Positions 36,558-48,500 of a DNA stretch of 64,000 nucleotides are shown here, piece after piece. The stretch is from Patiria pectinifera (lineage: Eukaryota > Echinodermata > Asteroidea > Valvatida > Asterinidae). Under the pieces are notes generated by a model. The model made no database searches, was not told the DNA's origin, and worked only from the letters and a program-made list of their open reading frames with translations. Location: NCBI GenBank assembly GCA_029964075.1, contig CM057129.1:28573430-28637429 (forward strand), written 5' to 3'. Each line of letters starts with the position of its first letter. Within the stretch, counting starts at the first letter, position 1. A program made the translations under genes and the position numbers.

Positions 36558-39500
36558 CTGGAGAAAATGAAATGACAGAAAATTACACTCATCGATATTC
36601 TCAAAAGGTATGTGACTTGTACACATACAATACCAAAGGAAATGGAATGGATTTGAAAGTAGGTTTACCTCGATTTCATTTTTAAATAAATATTTCGAAA
36701 TCGTAAACTTTCTAATTGTAGGTCTGTCAATGCTTTTAGGATTTGGCACCTTGAAAGAATAATTTCTTTAACTTTGAAAGATAGGCTATGAGCTTTCGAT
36801 AAGTCAATTGACCATTATTATAAAATACCTGACTGAAAAACTTCAAAACTTATGGAAATCATTCAAATACTGACATTGCAACACATGTTGTTAATAACAA
36901 GGTTCGTTGGTTTCGCATCGGTGTAAAAATATGAAATTGGACGCTTCCTTTGTAACCTAAAGAGCGCCATCAACCGTGAGGTATGAGACAAGCTCAAGTA
37001 AATGACACGTACCCATCCATGCATGCTGTGCGTGTTTGGATTGCGGAAGTGAAGGTTCAAACTGACGACCGTAAAGACGACGGAGAGCGCCACCAAGACC
37101 AGCACGCAGGTGAAGTATTTAGCTACAGAGGAGTCAAATAGAAATATTAAATAGAATATGAGAAGGTAATCCATTCAGTGTACAATTCTCAAATATATCA
37201 AGGAAATACTTCCAACGGGGCTTAGAGAATGCCGTCCCTTATTGGTCTGGAAATCTCCGATTTCTGTACACACACAAAAAATTTAAAAATTGTGTTTTTT
37301 GTCGTGAAAGTGTAAGATACATTTTTTAAATGCGTCAGTAATGAAAATAAATTCTTCGTTTCCTTTTCATAGTTAAGTTGAATTATTTATTCTGGAACAT
37401 GTGCGGGTGAATACAAAAACACACATTCTTCTTTTGGGTTCGGAGAGTTTACAGGAAGTCCGAAAAACAAAGGTTCGATTTTTCTCGCCCGTTGTGGGAT
37501 TTTTAGATACCGAGATCTGAGCGAATCGTTTCTCACCGATCAAGGGGATTACGAAAGACGTTTCGGGCATGTTTGAGGCGACGATCATCATGAAGACTGT
37601 CAGAGACAGAAGGATGGTTACACCTGTGGAAATATAACCAACAGCACTAGCTTAAGTTGCGTCTACTGTACTAATTATGAGATTTCTTCCACCACTCATG
37701 ACAAAGTTTAAAAAGTCATTAAAATCAATTTTCTCTATAGGCCACACAATTGTATCTTGAATCATTTATTGTGGCAATCCTTCCTGGTTTTATCAGTCCT
37801 TGTTTGTCCACTGGCACTTCATTTATCTAACTCACGGGTCTCATTATTTATGATATCACATGAAAAAGGCACATTATTACTTTAACTGTACGTGTTTGCT
37901 GCCACCAAGTGTTTAATGTAACCTATGATGGCCTCAACACTCCCATGCCAAATTGAACCTTTCTGTTATAAAGATATCGACCCGCATAACTTCGTCGACC
38001 CTCCCTATTCATGTTTCCCACCCGGTGTAGATCGGGCATGCTGCCAGGATGTGTTGGCGACTGAGAATTCCCGCCAAAATGCTTGGTACGCATGTGCCCA
38101 GTGATTGACAGGTTCTCAACAATGCATGTTTTGACTTCTGGCGAGCTTATGTGTAATCAATTGTGTTTAATTGATTAAAAACAGCTGTAGTGTCAGTCTT
38201 CAATACAGAATTGGGAATAAATAAGAACCCTCGTTTTACTATTGTTCTATTTTGGTATCGAAAGCACTAATAAGCCCCAAATGAACTTCCGGTTAGGTCG
38301 AGTAAAAAGGAACAAAAAAGTAGTTTCTCGTCCGGCCTATTTTGAAAAAAAATGAAGGAGGCGGCCTCTTTTTATCTTCTCTTTTTTTCCCTAGATGACG
38401 GATTTTGCAAGTCCTCAATTTTCTCGACGATTTTGCTGATACAAAAATTGTGTCTAAAGGAGCCATAACCCTTTCTACAGAGCTAAAAGTTTGTTGTTAA
38501 CAAATAAAAAGACAAAATATTGACATTATATGTTCAAAATATATCGCACATGTATGAATAAAAAAAGGAGGCGGCTAGGGAAAAAAAAGAAGCGGCTTGG
38601 GATGAGATACTTGCTTATGTTTTTAATACTTGGCCTTTGACTTTTGAAATAAACGCAATGTGGAAAAAAATATTGCAAAATAAATAAAAATTATTATTAT
38701 GTATTATTATAAACTTAATAATAGCTTTGCGTGGAAACTATGTACAATTTTGCTCATGTGTTCTTTCTTTTCTTCTCTTTTTTTACTATAACTGCTAAAT
38801 TAAGAAGCATAAAATCTGTACCGAAAGACAATTTCTCGCCGCTGTCTGGAGGCAGGCTGAAGCTAAGCACCGTCAGCATAGAGATAAGCACACACGGAAT
38901 GAGCACGTTGACGAAATAGTAGAGAGATCGACGACGAATGCGGAGTTTAAAGGTCACGGCAACGTAGGGGGCGCCCTCGAAATCCTCGACCTCCCGCACT
39001 GCCCACATACCTTTAATTAAAACAAATCGTTTAATAAGTTAAACTTAAAAAAGAAATGGTAGTGTGTAGGTACGTAGTTGAGTAGGTATGATGTTTGATT
39101 GTTTGTAGGCAATACGTGGGACAGTCTTTGTTTAATATCAATACACGTCAAGCGACCACAATGAGAAAACAATGCTGAGGTGGGGACCTGGGGACCTGAG
39201 GCCAATTTCACGGCGCTACTAAGCACAAAAATTTGCTTAGCACAAAAAAAGTCTGGCTTATAAAAGCAGGTTACCAGCCAAAACTTTATGTGATGTATAT
39301 TGCTCTTGAGTAGCATTGAGCTGTTATTTGCGATAGCATGAAAATCACGTGGAGTGTTGGCTGGTTAACTGCTTTTATAAGTCAGACTTGTTTTGTGCTA
39401 AGCAAAATTGTTTTGCTTAGCAGCGCCGTGAAATTGGGCCCAGATCTAAAGCAAGTTCGAGCATGAACTGTCATCAACTGAACCTCTAAACTTCATTAGA

Positions 39501-42500
39501 ACTCGGGCCAGCCACTGGGTTAAGCCGCACGTCTCGCTGGTCACTAACAGCCGCGCGTGTCCTAATGTGGATCAGGGAGTCATGACCTAGGAGATTTTTG
39601 GCGTTCGGCCATCGTTGGACCATAAACGGGTCATCGCAACTTCCCCTTTAGGCTTCAACATTATGATACTCCTCCACGAATAGTCTGTTTAGAAGTTTAA
39701 AATGCACGTGCAACATTGTAAACTTCAAGAATGCTTACGACGTGCATCTGATAGTGGTACCCGCCCAATTTTGTCTGTTATGCTAATTGTTGTCACCCGA
39801 TTAGTTCATAAAGCAGGTTTATAATCGAAGCAAATTGTCAACAACATCTTTTAATGATAGAAACACAATGCATTAATTTTGGGTTTTGCGGATGTGAGAT
39901 TTGAATGAAAATGCCATGTTTAATGCGTTTTAGCCAGTTTTAGCCAGGAAAGCGTGTTTTTTCTTCGTCAGAGTATGTAAGCAAGGACAATGCATTGCCG
40001 ATCTGGATTATGGCATCTGTCCCTAGACTTGTAGGCTAACATTGGCCTTACTCAGCATCTGCCATTCTCCATTCTCCGTCATGGAATCAGTGAAGGTGCT
40101 ATCGTTCTTGGTGACCAGGTCAAGCGCAAAGCCGTCGTAGGTCCAGGAACTGAACTTGAGCGTGCAGGTCTGCTCGTCGAAGGGGAAGTACTCCACGTCA
40201 ATCTGACAGGTGCTACGGAGGATACCGGGCGGGATCCAGGAACAGAAACCAGACGAGTTGATCAGGACGTTGGTGTGGTAAGTCGCATCGAAACCATCGT
40301 CGGCACTGCGTAAAGGAAGATTACACTATTCATCATTATTTTGACCAAAATACAATGCCATTAAGCCCTTCACTATGTTGAGTGGAAATAGAGACTGTAC
40401 TGAATCAAGTAAAAAGTAAATTATAATTTGACCAAAATACATTACGATTGTGCCATATTCCTTGAAATATTTGTACTTCACATTGCTAGGTTGAAAAAGA
40501 GGATCTAATCATACATGGCATGCTTGGTCATATTGTTTTAAATAGCTTGGTCGTTTGAATGGCCACTTTTTAGCTGAGTAATTTTCTTCAGCCTTTTTAG
40601 GTATGGTGGACACAACATGAGCCTGAGGGCGCTAACATTTACCCCAAATTAGCAGGACCAAATAGCACCCTCATGTGTCCGCCCTGTTTAAATACAAAAG
40701 GCTAACAGTAATGCTCGACAGAGTCTCACTTTTTAAGGTTCATTATTATGTTCAAACTTTGCTATGTAAACAGAGATAATTTGTGTTAATATATATGTAT
40801 GCCGACGGGATGAATTGTCAGTCCAAATCAACGATCTCACCACGGGATGCACTTTCAAATAGACCTTAAATGTATTAAGAAACATTAATATTTTGAAGAC
40901 AAAAAAGAGGGCGCACTGCTAGAAGTCAAAGAACTCGAGTTCGTTCCAACTATTTGAGTAAAATACTAAATATTGATTGTGAGTTTGACAACATAAACAC
41001 TCCTAAAGGAAAGAAGATGCACTTGAAGCGGAATCGAAGCATCAATTTACAAATGATTGTCAAGCAAATGATACTCGCATCTTGTTATTTTACGCTGGAG
41101 TTATTAGAACAAGATTGAACGCATTGGAATTACACCATTGCGGACGAACGCCATAGCCTCAGGCATTGTCCTGGTACATGACGTTCCTTGTGACCGCCTG
41201 GGTCAGGTTTGCTGTCAACAGTGTAGGTCATGTCAGAACGGAATGGGATCGCGGAGGCGGTCTGTAAATTGAACTGGAGGAACGTCCTTCTTCAAGTCTA
41301 CTTGGGGTATACAAGACATATATGCCAAAAGTTCATCCTGGAGAAGGAACGGCGTCTTGTTTAGACACTTTCCGGACGGCGTGTTGGACTGTAACCCGAC
41401 TGTTAGGTGCAAGAGTATTTGGGCCGAAGTTGGGTTCATAATCAATTTGCTATATACAGTGTGCCGTAATATCTACTGCTTCGTCTTTTTAAAAATTTAC
41501 AACAAAACCCAGCCAAACAGATACTTTTTTTTAAGTCAGAGTCTCATAGCATCAAATAATCTCTATGTGTGTTTGTTTTTAGATCAAGCAGCACGGCCTA
41601 TTAATAATATTATACACAGTGACTTAAAACAGGAAAGTGTTGGTAAAAAAAAGTGCCCACGCACTATGGCACTCGCGCGACATAAAGAAAACGGAACAGA
41701 AATTTTAAATACAAATGGTTCGTGCTTCTCCCATCAACAATGAGTTCAATAAAATATCAACAACCCTCCGAGTAAACGCAGCATTGGTTCTGACTTATCA
41801 CAACTAGAGCTGTGAATGTTATAGGTATGTAGGAGTACTTATTTCGTTATTTCAAACCACACAAAGAGCTCGGAGTTTTCTCGATCTCATTAGTATGTGC
41901 GGCTGGCTTCGAATAAACATGTTACATCTTTAATATGACACGAGAATGCATCGTTTCCCTTGGGACGGTGGTGTGATTTTTTTCGCACAGCAAGCCAGAC
42001 GCGTATCCCCACACGATACTGCGCCGGGTGCACCCTTGCAAAGACTTGCCACAAGTCTCCACGTTGGATTTTGTTTTCTATCATTGCACAAAGAAGCGAT
42101 TTCACAGCTGCCAACCGACCGTATCGAACATCATCCTCGCACTCATGGCATTTCTAGAGGTGCCACTAGTCTATGTTTTTATATCTTTTACAATAATTTG
42201 TTTCGGCAACCAATGGAAGCATGGGTTGCATATAGGACCTCGGCAAGTCTTTCCCGAGTCTCAATACGCTTGCAAGAGCACGCAAGCCCAGCCGCCCTCT
42301 TCAGTCCACCATCCGTGGCCGTTGGGTCGTTGTTGATACGCCAGTCCGGTAACTTGACTTCCATCGTTAGGAGTGGATATGTTTTCTCAAGCCGTCATTC
42401 GGGAAAGGGTGTCGGGTACCCGAAGAAGAACCCACCTGCCTCTAATAATCCCACAAGACGAATGCAAGCAATCCCCCTGATTCCCCGTAGTCGTGTCTGT

Positions 42501-45500
42501 CCTCAGGATGTCATCATATCGGACGTTTGTGTAGTAAACATTATTGTCGAGGCTTGACATGGTGATACTGATAGCCGTGATTAGGAACTATACTCAAGTA
42601 GGACATCTTATCCTACCATGGATATTCACATCAGGGAAGAAGAACCAATCTCCCCGGCCCTTCAGATCTTGCGGCAATGCCGATAGAGCGCAAAAAAACC
42701 CTAGTTGTCTTTTTCAACAAGATGAAATAGTACACTTTTTATAAAGCTTTCTTGGGATTTTTTTTGAGAACGTTCCACGATATTCAGGTAACGGTCATTA
42801 TAAGGAAAGTGCTGGGCAAGTGGGGCATACACAGATATCGTCTACCGGCCACTTTACTAAAAAGCCCTACAATCTGCCATGTTCAGAAATGGCACCCTTG
42901 CCCCCAGTTAATTAAATAACAAAACATACACGTGTCATGACGGGCTACTGTGAGGAGCTGGCTGCAGGTTGATCAGCTGGTATCTCTTCAAATCTAACTA
43001 CACTTTTATTTAGATGTGTCGATTTATTCCAATGAAGGTTCTTTCTCTACAACCCAAAGATGGTATCGTTAGTGCGCCCTCCATCGCTTCAGTTATGAAA
43101 CAAGCTCAAGGTTCTGAATCTTCACAAACTAAAGCATGCTGGAACAATTACAAGCAAGCTGTGCTCATGGGCCGTTACAAGAGAAGATAACTTCTTGATT
43201 TTTTATTTTCCCTCATTTAAGCATTTCCTGCCTAGCATCTTCTGTTATTTTCTTTGAAAGTTTAAATGGAGGCAAGGTTTGACTTTTTATGGAGTTTGCA
43301 GTTTTCTCGGAAGTGACAGTTTCTTCCAATAAGCCGTACGGTTTATAGTTAAGAAACGTATAAAAAAAACTACAATGACATAAAAACCTCTTAATTTTAA
43401 TAACAGATACTGCAAGTTATTTACAATAATATTACCAAGAATTGTGTCATCGAAAACTTCCTTCACTGGATATTCAAACACAGTTCATCTATCTTCAACA
43501 CTTCACGAAACGGAGGCCTATACCTGTTGTAGAGAAGCACGTCTGGGGTCCAGATGTGACTCGGTGGAAGACGAATGTTCTTGACGCCGCCGTAATCAGA
43601 TTGGTTCCATGCCAGAGTTGGGTCGTTCCATGCCTATGGCCAAATGATACCGGATTTTATGGTCAATCTTCGCGAAGAGTGTTAACTTCATCTCAATTCA
43701 AAACTGGTGAAGTATACATAACGCGTGTGTGTGTGTTACTTATCGTACCATAGTGTTACATACAAAATATTACCGAATCTTAGCGTATCACGGAGAGGAT
43801 TGTCATTGCAAGAATTGTGTACTTGCCAGCCCTTTCCCTGTCACATTACTTTCTCTCTCCTTGGTGCAATTGTTACTGTCATCGCCATTGTCATAGTTGT
43901 CATTGTCATCGTCATCGTCAACACTTAGGCACCTACACATCCACTATCATCACCGTCCAAAATTACCGCCACTACGACCAACAATCTATCTCGCTAACAC
44001 CTGAATCCCATGATTGTCAACACTGAAAAGCAATCCTTACAACTACAACCACGCATATCACCACCAACATCATCACCTTCGCCCCCCTCATAAACACCAT
44101 AATTAGTCATTATCGTTATATGACAACAAGCAGCATCAGCCCCGTATCCAATACCTTCCCTTTCATCCCTTCATTCTAACCCAGAGCCCTTCATCCCTTA
44201 ATTCTAACCCAGAGTTGAACGTCCAACAACCCCCCGTCCAAGAAGACACGCGACGGATCACCCCAGGTAATCCCCAGAAATGCCTGCCATAGCAAGTATT
44301 GAGCTCTACCATGCAACGCCATTGACCTTGATCAACCGCGTGTATTCAAGATTCACCAAGAAACAACCCTGATACAATGTTGATCACTTTGCCATCAGGT
44401 CAAAAACTATGTCCGCAATTCAGGGCAGCAGCACCGGGCAGCGATCCAGCGTGTTCTTGCCAACACAAACCGTGCCAGAAGAGTTTTTGAAGCCACGCGT
44501 CCAGATTTCCACGCGCCAAAAAAGATGACATATTTTGAATAATGATGGAGGCTGATGGTGCTACGGCTCTTCCATCACGTATCTCTCCTACCCTAAACCG
44601 TGCGTTATGTTTATCATGTACCAGACATGTATTCACTCTGTTGATATCGCGTAAACACTGCTGGAGGCTCTATGAACATTTTACCCTCAAGAAAAATGGA
44701 TCTCTTCGTTTCAAACCAAAACAAAATGATCTATCCATCTCAATATTTGCTTTCCCTCTTCCCAATATCCCTTTTATTAAAAACAAATCTTGTTTGCATC
44801 CCATTCATCGAAGATCTCTGTTATGATCGCAGATCCTGCAGATTTCTAGGTATAATGGTTAGACTGACCCTCGCAGGATCCGGCTGACACCTCTGCCGCA
44901 GACACGCAATGAATGCCGTTAAAGAGGCAACACGTACGCGCGGTATCTTCCGTATCCCGGGGTTATAATAATGAATCTCGTCCAAGTAGAGCCGGGTTGC
45001 TTCGAGTGAGCATAGCTGCCATGATGAGACTACTAGTAAATATTTGTGATTAGATTCACAGTGATAAGGCTCACTGGTCAATAGATTTTTATAAGCTCAA
45101 CGAGTTCATACTCTCTCATTTGCAAAGAGTGAAAGATGAAACTTGACACAATTTAGAGTGAAAATCAGTCTTATTTTGGAAAAATCACTGGAAGTGAAAC
45201 TCGAGAGAAGACTAGATCTTTCGATGGAATGAAATTCAATCAACATTGTCTAGCCCTTATACTTTCGGTTAGATTGAGTAAATATTTCACTCAAATAAGT
45301 GAATTTTTACTCTTTGAAAATTAAACAAAAATCGAAAAGTAACAGGGCCTGATAGTTCGACATTAAGTGCTTTTAAGAAAGGTTCTTTAGGTAGAAACAT
45401 CAGACCCTGTAACTTGTTTAAGTTTTTTTTGTATATTTCAGGTCAATCTAGTTTGAACCAGATAGTTTAAGTCATTTTCATTTCGATATTAGAGAGTAGA

Positions 45501-48500
45501 ATCATTAAGAAAACTCTGATTCTCTCAAGGAATTCACATGGACAGTCTGGAAAGTATGCAAGGAAAAAAAAATGATGAGGTCAAGTGCGCCAAACAAGAT
45601 TAGTGGGCCACACTGATGGATGGGTGCCATTATATGGCTATGGAATGAAAACGGAGAGAACACTACACGACTCGTAAAAAATAAATGTTCGTATTTTTTC
45701 CGTAATACCGACTTTTTCCTCCGTTTCTGCTTAATTATGCTAATTATGCAAATACAATATTAATTAATCAATTAACATGATTACAATCAAACACACCTGA
45801 AAAAACACCTACATAAAAATAAGTTACTCTAAACACGTGTCCAAACATTTCAACCATACCGAGGTCTTTATTTGGAATGATGAAAAAACTTTGAAAAATT
45901 TTGCTGGATTTACGGAAAGGGCTATTTTTTTTTGCTGGCAAAATTTCCGGAAAAGTTTTTTTTTTTTGTAAATAAAGAGACTTTACCTAACATGAGTTTG
46001 GACATGTTGTACTGTGTTATGTGAAATAAATATGTACTTGGATGTACTATATTGTGTGGGGGGTTTGGGCCGGGTTGGTTGATTGTAATCACGAATGCAC
46101 AATGATAATATTTGCATTTACGGAAAGTCCGTAAAATTACGGCAAAAAATACGGAATATTTCACTTTACAGAGTCCGTAAATTTACGGACATTTTTAACA
46201 GTTTATAGGAAAGAGGGTACGGTACATTCAGGGAACTGTAGAACAGTGTGGCGACCTTTCTCATTAATGTACTTACGTAGTTGAGCCATGCGTTGATGAC
46301 TAGAATCTGGTCTTTCTCGTTCTGTATAGTGGAAAGAAAAGCAAAGATGTCCTCAATTATCTTTTAAATACAACTTCCATTCCTTAAAATAATATATGTT
46401 TGGTTGATTTGACTTTTCTCCTAATTGTTAAGGATTTCGAACAGGTGTGAATATGGGTTCTTAGCATCTTAAAGAAAAAAGAGAAAACGGAAAGAAAATA
46501 TAACTCACAACACAAAGCACTTCACTAGAGACCAGCTGCATTTCGTTTTTACACCTCGCAGTTCAAACTGATTAATCTTTAGGGCAGCTCATCCCTCAAA
46601 CTGGTAAGAAAGAGCCTCATTCGTTCCAATGTCTAGTAAGGATGTCAGTCCAAGGGATTATAGAATAGTTCATTTATTGTTGATGGCTCAGTTCCAGGAA
46701 TGTCCAGCGTTTAAGACTCAAATTAAAAACAGCGTTCGTGGAACAATAAAATCCATTGTTTCCTTCTGCAAGACATTACAGAACTTAAGTATTGATAATG
46801 TTTAATACGGAGTGGCACATCGTGTGACATCATTTTGCAATACGCAGCTTTTCAATTTCATTAGAGCGTCTCAGGCACAGTCCAATCTAATGAAGTATTA
46901 TATTTTGTAAAAACTCGGAATGGAATGAATTTGGTGAAAATAAACAAGAAGAAACTTTCATTTGAGATACGTAAGTAGATAGTGGGACTTAATGTGTCCG
47001 TAGGCTACACGTAAATTGACCAAACTATACTACTTCTGCTTTGAGTAAATGTTGATTTCTCTGTTTGGTCCACAAATAAAATCAAGGATTGGAGCTTTTC
47101 CCCTTAAATTTATAGATAGGTAGGTACATAAACACAATACAAGTCCTATACATTCATGCAGAAGGGAATTATGTTACTTCCTGAGAGCAGGACAATTTTG
47201 ATCTGCGTTTCGGGGGGTTTTGGTTGATGAAATCCAGGCACATGGCGTGGTGGTGATCAGGTCGACAAGCATCACGCTAACCGGTGCATACCGGTACTAT
47301 ACACCCCAATAAACGTCAATTGATAAACGGCCAGCCGATCCAATCAATATGTCGCGTCGGATTTGCAGCTGGCAACTAGAGGCTTCGACTTATCACCTGG
47401 TCTGATATATATTAAACAGGGCTGTACATTCCTTCCAACACATGCAACATGAATATGAAAAGTTTAAAGATCACTCTCATTTTGAAAATATAATTTATCG
47501 ACTAGTGGTTATCTTATGATCTTGTAGACTAAAAGCAATGATTTCAGGACGCGCGTGTGTTGGTTGAGCTGCGCATAAATTATACAACTATATTAGTGCA
47601 AGTTGTGGTTCGACACTGTGTGTATTTGTATTACAAATGATTAGTGTACAGTGTCAAACAGTCTCATTTGGCACTTGGCATTTTTGCTTTTTTTATGGAC
47701 TGAAAGAGCCAGGAGCCATATTCATGATACCGTTACTAAGCCTAGTTGGCTGCTAAGTTAGTAAGGTTTCATGAATATGGCCGCAGGACTTTACAAACGG
47801 TACTAAAACACCCTCTCTCGCTTTTGTTATTACGAATGGAAAAAGGTACTGATTTTTACAGAATGTTCTCGTTTTGTTGCCCTGGCCACCAAATCTCTTC
47901 AAATATACCTGGCTTTACCCGTCTTACCATTCTAAACTTGTAACTAGTTACCTCTTAGCGGAGCAAAGATGGCGACTGCGTGATAACAGCCCATCCGACG
48001 TCCTTGGGCGGGGGCAATCAAGCAAGCATCGACACGATAATCGCGTCAGACCAAATCCCCGATCAGAAACAGAGAGCGCAAGCTCCAAAATCCCCTCTCG
48101 ATCCCTAAGAACTTGTTGACGGAAGGGAATTAACTCTCTTGCGGAAGGACCGATGATTTCTGGACCGACAGCTGAGCATTTGTTTATTCTTCCCGCAAAA
48201 TGTACTTTCATCGAGAAAATTCTGAACTTTTCAATAACGCAGAGTGGAATTTCTTTTTGATATTCCGGCTGAAGTCCATTGCTGAGCCAATACTGAATAA
48301 GAGCCACGCGTTGCTTGCTTCACCCAATAGAGCAATGTATGCCAGGTATAGTCAAACCGAGGTTTGGGATTGTTCTTTGTCTTTACAAATTGATTCGCTT
48401 ACATCTGAATGATGCAATTTATGAAGAACGTGAAATAACGACAACTATGGAAGATTTGCAAGGAAGTCATGTTACAAGGATAAGTCATGCAAAACATAGA

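Noticed and set aside
43860-43922. GTCATY array as a CRISPR-like or regulatory repeat
   Set aside because: A plain 6-bp microsatellite without spacers in a eukaryotic intron.
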